Source: an uncultured Halomicronema sp. (lineage in GTDB: Bacteria > Cyanobacteriota > Cyanobacteriia > Phormidesmidales > Phormidesmidaceae). Taken from it: a stretch of 64,000 nucleotides of DNA. The stretch lies in NCBI GenBank assembly GCA_937899725.1, contig CALCCA010000063.1, positions 1-64,000 of the forward strand, written 5' to 3'. Below, in pieces: positions 42,631 to 51,515 of this stretch. The notes beneath the pieces were generated by a model. That model did no database searches. It worked only from the letters and a program-made list of their open reading frames with translations, and was not told the DNA's origin. The first letter of the stretch is position 1. The number at the start of each line of letters is the position of its first letter. The position numbers and the translations under genes are program-made.

Positions 42631-44985
42631 ATGACACAGTATGTTTACTCAGGGCGCAAACAGGCCTGCCCGATTTGCGATCGCACCAAGGACCCAGACT
42701 GCCGCTGGAATGATGAAGTGGTCTTCTGTCACAGCCACATTGACCAGGATGCTGTGGTTGAGGGCTACGTCTATCGCGGGGCAACCGCTGACGGTTTGTG
42801 GGGACAGTATTTCAAATTGACCCAGTCAGAAAAGTCCGCTCGCCCTCAGCAGCGGCAGGACTTCTTTTATCCGACTCGGCAGGGCCAGCCCCTGGTGAAG
42901 GTGACACGGGTAGATCGTGGAAGCGGCACAAAGTTCTTTGTTCAGTATCACTGGGATGGGCAACAGTGGGTGAAGGGGCTGACGCCAGCGGTAAGAAAGC
43001 AGGTGCCAATTTATCGCTATGCGGAAGTGAGGCGGGCGATTGCCTCTGGACAACTCATTTGGATGGTAGAAGGGGAAGGCTGCGCCGATGCGTTATGGAA
43101 TGTTGGCATTCCGGCAACGACAACGTTGGGTGGTTCTAAGAAGTATCGCAGTTATGGCAATTATGCGCAGGACTTGGAGGGGGCTCGCCTGGTGCTGTGC
43201 CCCGATCGCGACCAGGTTGGCATGGCTCACATGGAAGAGATTGCCCAGGATTTTCCGGACGCTCAGTGGTGCTATCCCTATCCGGAGAGTCTGCGCTGGC
43301 AAAACCTGCCTAAGCATGGCGGCCTTGACATTGCGGATTGGATTGCCGAGGGCGCAGCGGCTGAGCAGATTCGAGCAGCGTTTGGGTCAAAGCGGGAGCT
43401 GACAACAGTTCAAGCGGTTCCCCAAACGCTAGATGTCGCTAGGCTGCAAGATCAGATTCGTCATTACCTGGCAGCGGATCCCTCCGAGTTGGAACTGTCA
43501 GCCCGAGTTTTGCAGTGGCATCGGGAAACCCAGCTCACGGTCAAAGACCTCTGGAGTTTGGTCAAACCTTTGCAGGCGGATTTGGAGCAGCAAGAAGAGC
43601 GGGGCGATCGCATCGCTGAAATTCACACGCTGCTGAAGATTGTCGATTGTCAGCTGGTTTTGGGTGATTTTCTGCGTCCCGAATTGGCGCATTCTCTGGA
43701 GCGCATCTCTAGCTGGATTGGAGCAACCCCAGCGGCGATGCTAGTGACACTGCTCCCCGTTGCCGCTTCGCTGTTGCGCATCGGGACGGAACTAGAAATT
43801 GATGCAGGCATGGGCTTTTACGCCCCGCCGATTCTGTTCACAGGACTGGTGGCTCCGTCCGGCACAAAGAAGAGTCCGATTCAGCGACAGATTTTGGGGC
43901 CGCTGATGCGCTTGCAAGCAGAAGCCGATCAGGATTACGACTATGAAATTGCCGCTTATGAAGTGGAGTTACGAGAGTGGGAGCAGACCAAGTCTACTGA
44001 GCGAGGCCCCAAACCAAAGAAACCGCTGCCACGGGAGTATCACACCGCTGATGCGACGCGAGAAGCTTTGGCTCGCATGCAAGCTCAGCAACCGGAACAC
44101 GGCATTTTGGTGACGCCAGATGAATTAGCAGGGCTCTTCAAGGGACACAATCAGTACCGCAACGGACGCGGTAACGATAAGGAGTCACTGCTGACGGCAT
44201 TTGACGGTTCGGGGCTGAAGGTAGACCGAGCCAGCGGAGTCCGCATCAGTCTATCACGCACCAGCCTCAGCATCACGGGCACGATTCAACCGGACATTCT
44301 GCGAGAGATGATGGGCGATTTCTCTGATGCCAATGGACAATGGGCCAGGTTTTTATGGTGCCTTTTGCCGCTGAAGCCTGCGCCGTTCCCTCGGCAGACT
44401 CAGCCGGATGATATGTCGGAACAGCTTTACAGGATCTATCAGCGATTGGCGGGGTTTCCAGCTCATTGCTACTCGCTGTCACCAGAAGCCAAAAGAGCAT
44501 TTGCGGATTGGTATGACCAGTTGGATCAGCTGCGCATCACTGAGACTCACCAGGGATTGCAGGCAGTCTATGCCAAGATGCAGGGCTACACGGGAAGACT
44601 AGCGCTCATTTTGCACTGCCTAAATGCAGCAGTGGAGCAAAGACCACCTGATGAAGCAGTGTTGGTGCAGTCGGTGAGATCGGCGATCAAGCTGGTGCGG
44701 TGGTTTATGGGGCAGGTAAAGTTGCTGTATGCCGAAGGGGAAACCGCCTGGGGGGTATTGGAGCCAATTTACACGAAGCTGATTCAACTCTCGCGGGTCA
44801 GGGGTTGGTTAACCGCGCGGGATGTGCGAAATTTTGAGCGCAGTCTGCGGAAGGCTAGTTCTGATATCATCCGCTCCCATTTTCGTGAACTGGAAGCAAT
44901 GGGCTATGGCGAGACCAGCGGCGAGGGGCAACGGCTGCGGTGGAAAACGACTGTAGATGTTGTAGACAGTTCGCGAGAACTGTAG
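42631..44985 (+). CDS. Primase/helicase-like DUF3987 replication protein
   Basis: The 784-residue protein has an N-terminal zinc finger (Cys13, Cys16, Cys24, Cys33), a TOPRIM-like region (MVEGEGCADALWNVGIPAT at about 145, LVLCPDRDQVG at about 188) and a C-terminal DUF3987 domain with GLVAPSGTKKSPIQRQILGP, a modified P-loop, and LVTPDELAGLF. This is the layout of plasmid and ICE replication proteins that prime and unwind DNA. GGAG lies upstream of the ATG. Iteron-like repeats begin inside its last codons and continue past the stop. Confidence 0.85.
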   Translation: MTQYVYSGRKQACPICDRTKDPDCRWNDEVVFCHSHIDQDAVVEGYVYRGATADGLWGQYFKLTQSEKSARPQQRQDFFYPTRQGQPLVKVTRVDRGSGTKFFVQYHWDGQQWVKGLTPAVRKQVPIYRYAEVRRAIASGQLIWMVEGEGCADALWNVGIPATTTLGGSKKYRSYGNYAQDLEGARLVLCPDRDQVGMAHMEEIAQDFPDAQWCYPYPESLRWQNLPKHGGLDIADWIAEGAAAEQIRAAFGSKRELTTVQAVPQTLDVARLQDQIRHYLAADPSELELSARVLQWHRETQLTVKDLWSLVKPLQADLEQQEERGDRIAEIHTLLKIVDCQLVLGDFLRPELAHSLERISSWIGATPAAMLVTLLPVAASLLRIGTELEIDAGMGFYAPPILFTGLVAPSGTKKSPIQRQILGPLMRLQAEADQDYDYEIAAYEVELREWEQTKSTERGPKPKKPLPREYHTADATREALARMQAQQPEHGILVTPDELAGLFKGHNQYRNGRGNDKESLLTAFDGSGLKVDRASGVRISLSRTSLSITGTIQPDILREMMGDFSDANGQWARFLWCLLPLKPAPFPRQTQPDDMSEQLYRIYQRLAGFPAHCYSLSPEAKRAFADWYDQLDQLRITETHQGLQAVYAKMQGYTGRLALILHCLNAAVEQRPPDEAVLVQSVRSAIKLVRWFMGQVKLLYAEGETAWGVLEPIYTKLIQLSRVRGWLTARDVRNFERSLRKASSDIIRSHFRELEAMGYGETSGEGQRLRWKTTVDVVDSSREL

Positions 44986-45184
44986 ACACCCTCGTCTACC
45001 GCTGAAATGATTGCTATTCATAGCTTTCAAGCAAACTGTAGACGAATAGACAGGGTTTAGAAATCTGGCAATCTGGGAAAGTGTCTACATGCCTACAGTT
45101 GGGGCTGAAACGCTTGCTCAGAAAGGGATTTAGCCTGTAGACACCCCCGTCTACCAAGGTCTACAGTGGGGCAACCTGTCTACA
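44961..45184. other. Iteron-like array, candidate replication origin
   Basis: Within 224 bases the hexamer GTAGAC or its complement GTCTAC occurs nine times (TGTAGAC at 44961, 44981, 45037, 45136; GTCTAC at 44994, 45083, 45149, 45159, 45178). Two of these make nearly identical GTAGAC-N6-GTCTAC dyads (44982-44999 and 45137-45154). The array adjoins the primase/helicase gene. A diverged copy of part of the array lies at 46228-46290. These features fit a replication origin or a replication-protein binding region. A transfer origin is another possibility. Confidence 0.6.
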
Positions 45185-45393
45185 GTTTAGTGGAGCGCAT
45201 AAAGGGCGATTCCGTGCAGCATATCAGGCCAGGGAAGGAGCTGACGCTGGATGAGTTTTGCACTTTCACGCAGACCTGTCATAAATGTGCTGACCTGATC
45301 GATCTCTCTCTATCCAAAGAGCTTGGGAGAGACGATTTCGGCCTTGGAGATGTTGTATCGGCACATCTACCATCGAGCTGTTCAGAGAGAAGT

Positions 45394-45627
45394 CTACGTT
45401 AGATCTCGCAGAACAGTCTTGGTTAAAATCCGCATTACCTCACCGGCGCGCCCCGTCGGCAACGGATTTGACCACTCCTTCATCTCTGCAAATCGCAGTT
45501 TGTGGAGTGATTTCACAATACTATCTACGCCTTCAGGTGAACCCAGCACCATAATGCGCACCTTTTCGCGCCCATTTTCTTGAGGCAACTGAACCTGGGT
45601 GACGGCAGCATCCTTACGTCTTGTCAT
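45394..45627 (-). CDS. Small cyanobacterial conserved hypothetical protein
   Basis: The 77-residue protein starts MTRRKDAAVTQVQLPQ and carries the recognisable block VRIMVLGSPEGVDSIVKSLHKLRFAEMKEWS...GEVMRIL. I have seen similar small proteins in cyanobacterial plasmids and mobile elements, but no function is known to me. It is transcribed away from the XRE gene across a shared palindromic operator. The ATG at 45627 is preferred over one 102 bases upstream, which would run through that operator. Confidence 0.65.
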   Translation of the reverse strand: MTRRKDAAVTQVQLPQENGREKVRIMVLGSPEGVDSIVKSLHKLRFAEMKEWSNPLPTGRAGEVMRILTKTVLRDLT

Positions 45628-45704
45628 ATTTTGAGCCCCCGCAAAAATTTGACGGTGATTTCTTGATCTCGTGTGCGCCAACTGGCTTACAAGCAAGTGT
45701 AATC

Positions 45705-45732
45705 TAAATGTATGCCAGGTGGCATACATTTA
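45705..45732. promoter_or_regulatory. Perfect 12-bp-arm palindromic operator
   Basis: TAAATGTATGCC (45705-45716), a four-base centre AGGT, and GGCATACATTTA (45721-45732) form a perfect dyad between the two divergent genes. The XRE protein immediately downstream is the likely ligand, giving autoregulation and co-regulation of the small hypothetical gene. Confidence 0.8.
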
Positions 45733-45764
45733 CCCCATTAAAAACCTCTGACACGATCAGAGCC

Positions 45765-46013
45765 ATGGGAAAAGCTGGGAAAGTCTTAAAACAGGTGCTG
45801 GAAGAGTACGGGATTAGCCAAAACGGTCTCGCGACCACTCTGGGCACGGAACGCGGTACAGTCTACCGCTGGGTGCATGAGCTCCGAGACCCTTCAGCCG
45901 AAACGCTGGTTGCAATCACCAATGCTCTGCGCAAACTTAACTCTGATGCTGCCCAGACCTTTGTGCAACGGTATCTCGGCGATGTTGCGCAAGGAAAAGG
46001 CCCAAGTGAGTGA
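45765..46013 (+). CDS. XRE-family helix-turn-helix regulator
   Basis: The 82-residue protein consists mainly of a Cro/CI-type domain: KVLKQVLEEYGISQNGLATTLGTERGTVYRWVHELRDPSAETLVAITNALRKL. It begins at the ATG at 45765, 32 bases after a perfect palindrome that it probably binds. A short tail (YLGDVAQGKGPSE) follows. It is likely a local regulator of the ICE cargo or of the small divergent gene. Confidence 0.85.
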   Translation: MGKAGKVLKQVLEEYGISQNGLATTLGTERGTVYRWVHELRDPSAETLVAITNALRKLNSDAAQTFVQRYLGDVAQGKGPSE

Positions 46014-46438
46014 CGAGCGCCTTTCTCAATCAGCCTGATTTCGACCACAACAACTTTTGGGTTTTATGAAGCTGGTAGGTTTGTAGAGCCTATCTTTTGG
46101 TCAATCCTGATTTCCCTTTAACCGCTTTTGCATCGGAGGCAACGAGTGACGTGATCGATTGGTCAGAACAGCGCCAGATAGGATGATTGCCGCTGAAAGT
46201 GTTAATGGCTATGGCTTTTAGAGAAGCAGTAGACGAATATACAGGTTTTATATCTGGAGAGTCTGTGGAAAGTGTCTATCTGTCCATCAATCTAGTAAAT
46301 ACCGGCTTGTAATGAGCTGCGGCAGTTATGGGCCGAAAAAGGATGGATTAGAATGACAGCAAATTGATGTCCCTTTGTGTGCCCAGGTGTTCAGACTGGC
46401 TGATAGGCTGACGCTACTACGGACTGATCGAAAGTGCC
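46014..46438. other. Intergenic region with diverged iteron-array copy
   Basis: No gene is seen in these 425 bases. Positions 46228-46290 repeat, with many substitutions, the part of the array around 45036-45098 (AGTAGACGAATA...ACAGG, then GGAAAGTGTCTA). This points to a past duplication of the candidate origin. The remainder is featureless by eye. Confidence 0.5.
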
Positions 46439-47041
46439 ATGATGATTCAGGCTGTCACGCGAGACCTCACGTTTGAAACGTTCATTGACGTTGAGGATGG
46501 CAATGAACTCGATGAATTTGAACTGGTCGATGGGAGGCTAGTGCTCATGCCGGAGCCGGATGATTGGCATGAAGAGATTTTAGAGTTCCTCTCGTTTATG
46601 TTTGAACTGCAGTATCGGCGCATGAGGCTGAGATACTCAGTGCGCAAGCGGAATGCGTTGATGATTGACAACACGAGGGGCCGACGCCCTGATGTGGCGG
46701 TGATTGATCGGCCTGCAACTCGACGGGAGGATCGGCAGCCGGGGATTCGCAGCGTTCCTCGGATGATTGTGGAGATTGCCTCGGGAAACTGGAGTACGGA
46801 CTTGGTGGAGAAGCAGGAGGAGTATGAGGCGCTACAGGTGCCGGAGTTCTGGATTGTGGACTACCGGGGGCAGATTCCAGCGAAGTATTGTCAGCGGGGA
46901 AAGGGTAAGAAGGTGATTGTGCTGACGCTGGAAGATGGGGTTTATCGGAAGGCGGAATATGTGGCGGGGGAGACGGTGCCGTGTCTGACGTTTCCGGAGT
47001 TGGAGTTGACGGTGGAGCAGATTTTGGCAGCTGAAGAGTAG
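46439..47041 (+). CDS. Uma2 family (DUF820) protein on the ICE
   Basis: The 200-residue protein has the family layout: FETFIDVEDGNELDEFELVDGRLVLMPEPDDWHEEI, RRPDVAVIDRP, RMIVEIASGNWSTD, VEKQEEYEALQVPEFWIVDY. The Asp of PDV and the Glu of VEIA fit the proposed nuclease core. The second half has strongly G-ending codons (GTGCCGGAG, GTGGCGGGGGAGACG), unlike the first half and the neighbours. It is the third Uma2 copy in the window, and the only one on the element. Confidence 0.85.
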   Translation: MMIQAVTRDLTFETFIDVEDGNELDEFELVDGRLVLMPEPDDWHEEILEFLSFMFELQYRRMRLRYSVRKRNALMIDNTRGRRPDVAVIDRPATRREDRQPGIRSVPRMIVEIASGNWSTDLVEKQEEYEALQVPEFWIVDYRGQIPAKYCQRGKGKKVIVLTLEDGVYRKAEYVAGETVPCLTFPELELTVEQILAAEE

Positions 47042-47105
47042 GAAACAAATTCGTTGAGATGTTGGAATATGCCAACGCGAATTTGCTGGATTGGTTCATG
47101 GCACT

Positions 47106-47513
47106 TCAATCAGGCACCTCCCAATCTTCGATCTGTAAACCCTCAACTCGTTCAAACTCCCGTGTGTTGTGGGTGACTAACGTCAGGTCATTTGTCAACG
47201 CGATTGCCGCAATCTGCAAATCATAGGAACCGATGGGGGTACCTGCTTTTGCTAACTGGGCTCGAATGCGTCCAGCCAAAAAGGCGTCTTCATCCTGAAG
47301 TGGCAGTGAGACAAACTGTGAGAAAAATGCTTGCTGTCGCTCTAAAGTGCGCTGGGGATGGTTGCTTCGAAAGGCTCCATAAAACAACTCGGCTTTGACG
47401 ACGGAACAAACGGCCATTTCTTCAGCAGGGGTTGCTAGTAGACGATCTCGCACAGAGGAGGAACGACCATTTAGGTACATGACGCAAACGTTCGTATCCA
47501 GCAAATAGCGCAT
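47106..47513 (-). CDS. vapC: VapC-type PIN-domain toxin
   Basis: The 135-residue PIN protein has Asp6 in LLDTNVCVMYLNG, Glu42 in VVKAELFYGA, Asp98 in GSYDLQIAAIA and the THNTREF segment near the C terminus, matching VapC ribonucleases that cleave initiator tRNA or rRNA in other bacteria. Its antitoxin gene lies two bases upstream. On an ICE such a pair would help maintain the element. Confidence 0.9.
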   Translation of the reverse strand: MRYLLDTNVCVMYLNGRSSSVRDRLLATPAEEMAVCSVVKAELFYGAFRSNHPQRTLERQQAFFSQFVSLPLQDEDAFLAGRIRAQLAKAGTPIGSYDLQIAAIALTNDLTLVTHNTREFERVEGLQIEDWEVPD

Positions 47514-47515
47514 GG

Positions 47516-47758
47516 CTATTCAAATGCCCCTGCCAGGTCTTCATCGAGAGCGTCGTCAATACCGCCCTCGTTAAGGTTGATAGGGTCATCGGCACAGATG
47601 CCGTAAAGATCGGCTAGAGACATTTCAGGGGAGTGGTCTGACAGTACGGGTTGATAAATCACCATCACTTCGACTTCGCGATCGGTTATTCCCACTGGAA
47701 TATCGAGATGTAGAACGCCATCTTTGCCAACCTGCTGGCGTACCTTAAAGCTTTCCAT
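47516..47758 (-). CDS. VapB-type antitoxin
   Basis: The 80-residue protein has an N-terminal strand region (KVRQQVGKDGVLHLDIPVGITDREVEVMVIYQP) like cyanobacterial VapB/AbrB-style small antitoxins and an acidic C terminus (EGGIDDALDEDLAGAFE) for toxin binding. It precedes vapC with a two-base gap. Confidence 0.8.
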   Translation of the reverse strand: MESFKVRQQVGKDGVLHLDIPVGITDREVEVMVIYQPVLSDHSPEMSLADLYGICADDPINLNEGGIDDALDEDLAGAFE

Positions 47759-47851
47759 GATGGTTGTCCCTCTTATATCAATAAGACTGCACTTCCGAGC
47801 TACTTAGCGCTGATTTAATCATAGCGATCGCTGAATTGAATGATCCCCCTG

Positions 47852-48073
47852 TTAGTCTTGCGTGATCGACATAAAGTATTTCAAGATATCAACTCGTTCC
47901 CATGAAGCAAGCAGATATTCTTTGTAAGAGTTATGTCCTTTGCTACTTAAAAAGTCTATTAGAAAATCTTGAAATTCCTCTTCGCTTACAAATTCCATAG
48001 TTCTAAACAGGAAAAATACAAGCATTAAAGGGAAAAAAGAATTGCGGCTTTTCTTAACTTTGGTACTTGGCAT
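47852..48073 (-). CDS. Small ORF coupled to the TrlF-like ATPase
   Basis: The 73-residue product (MPSTKVKKSRNSFFPLMLVFFLFRTMEFVSEEEFQDFLIDFLSSKGHN...) starts inside the last codons of the upstream ATPase gene (20-base overlap), with AAAGAG before the ATG. A second in-frame ATG at 47998 would give 48 residues. No family is recognised. The overlap suggests it is a partner or regulator of the ATPase. Confidence 0.5.
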   Translation of the reverse strand: MPSTKVKKSRNSFFPLMLVFFLFRTMEFVSEEEFQDFLIDFLSSKGHNSYKEYLLASWERVDILKYFMSITQD

Positions 48074-51000
48074 CTCTTTTACGAAATGCTGGTCGTGTTC
48101 CCTCTAAAACGTCAACTATGTGCTGATTTATTACTGAATCCTCAATAGAGCCTGAGGTATAGGTAATTTTATTGCCATCCAACCTATCGAATTCAGCATG
48201 GATTACTTGCTCAGCATCGCAAACTACAGCGATGTTAGGGCTATGAGTCACCATAATAATTTGCCTATGCTTTTTAACCTCCCTAATTACCGGAAAAAGT
48301 AGATTATAAACAGTGAAATTGTCTAAATTCTCTTCTGGCTGATCAATGATTATAGGCTTTTTGCTTTTATCGATCAGCAGATAAAACACTAGCAAGAGAG
48401 AACCTCTCTCACCAGGCGACAACTGATTAAGATGCTTATCATCAAGCTTCAGAAAATATTCAGGCTTGAGGTAGTCAAGTGACCATAAATAGTCATACAG
48501 AGCTTGTAGCGTTTTACCCTTCTTGAGTTGACCTGAAGTGCTTACTTTTAATCCTGCATTATTTCTTTTGTCTATTCTAAGATGCTCTATCAAGTCTTTG
48601 ACGAGTTCGATCGCTTCATCTGCGACATCAAGGTCATACTTAGCAATCAAAGACTCTAATTTCTTTTCTCCTTCTTGTTTTCCACAAAATGATCCAGATA
48701 CACCTTGGTTAATGTAAGTTTCTAGAAATCCATTGCTGAGATCACTCTCAGCAATAGATGCACCAAAACTAAGTTTGAACTCATCTTTGATAATGTTGTT
48801 GTTTTCAATAAGTTCTTGAACACTAGAGAATAGTCTTGTGTAGACATCTCGTATTTCTGAGATATAGCCATATATACTTCGAGCCATAAGCTCTCTATCT
48901 GACTCTAATTTGTAAAGATCAGCTTCGAGTTCGTCCTCAATATATGCAATCTGCTTTTCGTGATACTTAATGGTGTCAGGTGTTTCTTCATCACCTTCTA
49001 TTACATTTTTGGCTTTATCCCATAAATCTTGAGTTCTGAGGTACTCTTGATATTTCTTCTGTGGTTCATCCAATTCTGACTCAAGCTTACCAATCTCTTT
49101 TTTTAATGCATTAGATTGGTTGATCAAACTTTCTTCAGCTTCTTCAGAAAGGCTTGTATCTATAGCCTGTATTTCCTTTTGAAGAGTTCCCTCAAGTTTT
49201 TCAATAGAGTTAGCATCGATCCCGAAAGTGACAATCTCTTTGATATCCAATTCAAGTTTGATTGCGACTTCAGAATTTTCTCGGATAAAGACTTCGACGA
49301 CTCCTTTAATGCTTGAAAGTTTGGATTTTAGCTTGTCTAATTCAGCCTTTCTTTTATAAACCTGTTGTTGATTAATTCGAGCTTCCGAAACGGCCTGCTC
49401 CAACTTTGCCAAAGCTGAATTTTTTCTAGAAAGTTCATCTTGTATAGATCTAGATCTTTGTTGTGTCTTTTTATCTAAAGACTCAGGATTAGGTTGTTCA
49501 TCTGGCCTCGTAGCGGCATGAACTTCTAACTGTCGCTTTTTTTCTTTTAAGGCTTCTTCAATTTGCTTAAGGTGCCCTGGCTTCAATTGTTCTTCTAAAG
49601 ATATAATTTCTTGATTTATTTTAGATAGTCTGTCCTTAAATATCTTTATTTGATCTATTTTTTCCTCGGTTTCGTATGTAATCAAATTCTCCAAGCTATC
49701 ATTTCCCAATCTTTTAGCTTGATCTATATGAGAAAAAATTACATGTCGTATTTCTTTTTGGAACTTGCTCTTTTCAGAAGCATCTCTTTCGGTACACACT
49801 TCTTCCAAGTAAGATTGAGGTATATAGACAACGGACTCAAGTGCATCTGAGCTTGGATTTTCGTGTAATCCTATAGGAGCAGATTCTTCACCATCTGCCC
49901 AAATAACCGAAGTCTCAAAATTTTGTGCTAACCTTCCGCCCTTAATCCTGAACCTATCCTTAGTTAGAAAAGAGAAATGCTCGGCTTTCTTAGTGTTACC
50001 TGCTAACGCAATAATATCGGTCAGTGCGCTTTTACCCTTTCCCTTATTCCCAATAATAGCAACTAATCCATGATTCAAGTCTAATTCACAGTCAAACCAT
50101 TTTTCTTCTAAGTTAGAATTATCCTTTTTCCTTATTTTTACTTGTGATATATGAAAGGTCTTGTTATTTTCTACTTTCTTAAGCTTGGGTGGTCGCTTCC
50201 CTATGAAAACTCTGTCTTCAGGTTCGTTAACGATCTGACATAACCCCTCAAAAGTTGGATCTGCTTTCACCCAGAAATACTTATCTGTGGGTCTATTTTT
50301 ATCATCTTTTAATCGCCCTAATTCAGAGCTAGCATCATGCGAATCTGTGCCCTTCACACATGGTTTAGGTTTGCCGAACCACTCTTCTATTTTTTCCTTG
50401 GGGAATTTTTCATTCTTACCAAGAAAGAAATTGATTTGGTTGGCATTGGCGGAGCCTATAAGATCAGATATGTTAATAAATCCTTCTTTCAAATACCTAT
50501 CTGCCTGAGGATCCACATCATCAATACCGCCATATTCATCATAGGGGAGCCAAATCAAAAACTGATTCTTATAATATTTATCCTTGAAAGCTCTTTCATT
50601 TTTAAGTTGTTGAACAGTTGAGAGGAAATCTACAGAAGTTGAATTAAGCAAAAATTCTGGATCATCATACTTATCTCCGATCATTCGGTCATAAATATGG
50701 AGCTGTTTAATAAATGTTTCAATATTGTCTACATTAACTTTATTACTAAAAATTATATGGAAATTTAGACGCACTCCAGACTTGCTATTTTTGTTTTGGA
50801 GAACATTTGTCATCCTGCACTCAACAACTGGCAAAAGAGCTTTTGATTTCAATTGACTGAGAGCGTTCTTTAGGTCAGATCTAGTGGAAGGTAAGCTATC
50901 CACTTCATTTATCAAAGCTTTTAAATGCTTATATCCATCTACGGAGAAATAGTCATTAATTCCTATTAATTCACACTCCGATCCTGCTAACTGGAAAATA

Positions 51001-51101
51001 AAATCTTCCCATGTTCCTTTGAATTTATGCGAAGCTGGACTATGGACGTGTAGGTCCCATTTGCGCCATTCTGAACCTTTAGGGAATTTCGCTAGTACCA
51101 T
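48054..51101 (-). CDS. TrlF-like PHP-domain ABC/SMC-type ATPase
   Basis: The 1015-residue protein begins GSEWRKWDLHVHSPASHKF, a PHP-type metal-binding start (DLHVHSP). An ABC/SMC ATPase follows: P-loop GNKGKGKS at about 350, long coiled coils (about 470-780), signature LSPGERGSLLL and Walker B PIIIDQPEENLDN. This architecture matches the TrlF family of PHP plus SMC-like ATPases, found in accessory regions and thought to act in defence or nucleic-acid processing. The gene is AT-rich compared with the T4SS operon, suggesting it is imported cargo. Confidence 0.8.
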   Translation of the reverse strand: MVLAKFPKGSEWRKWDLHVHSPASHKFKGTWEDFIFQLAGSECELIGINDYFSVDGYKHLKALINEVDSLPSTRSDLKNALSQLKSKALLPVVECRMTNVLQNKNSKSGVRLNFHIIFSNKVNVDNIETFIKQLHIYDRMIGDKYDDPEFLLNSTSVDFLSTVQQLKNERAFKDKYYKNQFLIWLPYDEYGGIDDVDPQADRYLKEGFINISDLIGSANANQINFFLGKNEKFPKEKIEEWFGKPKPCVKGTDSHDASSELGRLKDDKNRPTDKYFWVKADPTFEGLCQIVNEPEDRVFIGKRPPKLKKVENNKTFHISQVKIRKKDNSNLEEKWFDCELDLNHGLVAIIGNKGKGKSALTDIIALAGNTKKAEHFSFLTKDRFRIKGGRLAQNFETSVIWADGEESAPIGLHENPSSDALESVVYIPQSYLEEVCTERDASEKSKFQKEIRHVIFSHIDQAKRLGNDSLENLITYETEEKIDQIKIFKDRLSKINQEIISLEEQLKPGHLKQIEEALKEKKRQLEVHAATRPDEQPNPESLDKKTQQRSRSIQDELSRKNSALAKLEQAVSEARINQQQVYKRKAELDKLKSKLSSIKGVVEVFIRENSEVAIKLELDIKEIVTFGIDANSIEKLEGTLQKEIQAIDTSLSEEAEESLINQSNALKKEIGKLESELDEPQKKYQEYLRTQDLWDKAKNVIEGDEETPDTIKYHEKQIAYIEDELEADLYKLESDRELMARSIYGYISEIRDVYTRLFSSVQELIENNNIIKDEFKLSFGASIAESDLSNGFLETYINQGVSGSFCGKQEGEKKLESLIAKYDLDVADEAIELVKDLIEHLRIDKRNNAGLKVSTSGQLKKGKTLQALYDYLWSLDYLKPEYFLKLDDKHLNQLSPGERGSLLLVFYLLIDKSKKPIIIDQPEENLDNFTVYNLLFPVIREVKKHRQIIMVTHSPNIAVVCDAEQVIHAEFDRLDGNKITYTSGSIEDSVINQHIVDVLEGTRPAFRKRDAKYQS

Positions 51102-51515
51102 TGACCTATAGATACTTAGAAGAGTGTAGATTTACATTTGTCTTAGCATTGATCTCACTCTAACGTCCAATAGAAAGAAGCGATCCTATCTAAAAACCTT
51201 ACTTTATTAATTGTCTGATTTTATATCTAAGCAAACTGTTAGTAATTGTAGGGTGGGTACTGTCCACTTTTCCACCAAGCTATCACCACTCGCATTCTCT
51301 CCCCACCCCCCCAATCCACGTGCAAAAGGAACGGTGTCCTTTGGACTTAGTGATTCGTATTGCATCGGGTAATCCCAAGGCACCTGGTACCTTTGGGGAT
51401 AGCGCCTCAACAGCCTCAACACCTCTCCCTGCTTCAACGTAACCAAAATTTCCATCATTAGAAAATGCGAGCATAGTGGGCGGTGAATTGGCTCAGTATG
51501 CAGGTTTCGCATTAG
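51102..51515. other. Intergenic region, weak ORFs only
   Basis: A minus-strand frame (51207-51512) and an overlapping one (51283-51474) are open, but neither has a clear ribosome-binding site or recognisable family. The segment LKQGEVLRLLRRYPQRYQVPWDYP at the start of the longer frame could belong to a small protein. I see nothing else here. Confidence 0.3.

Noticed and set aside
44961-45184. CRISPR-like array
   Set aside because: The repeated unit is six to eight bases, in both orientations and at irregular spacing, and no cas genes are near.
45166-45402. Plus-strand open frame of 78 codons
   Set aside because: It begins inside the iteron-like array, lacks a ribosome-binding site and has no recognisable family.
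51207-51512. Minus-strand open frame of 101 codons before the ParA partner
   Set aside because: It overlaps another open frame, has no clear start signal and no family resemblance; recorded only as a weak possibility.
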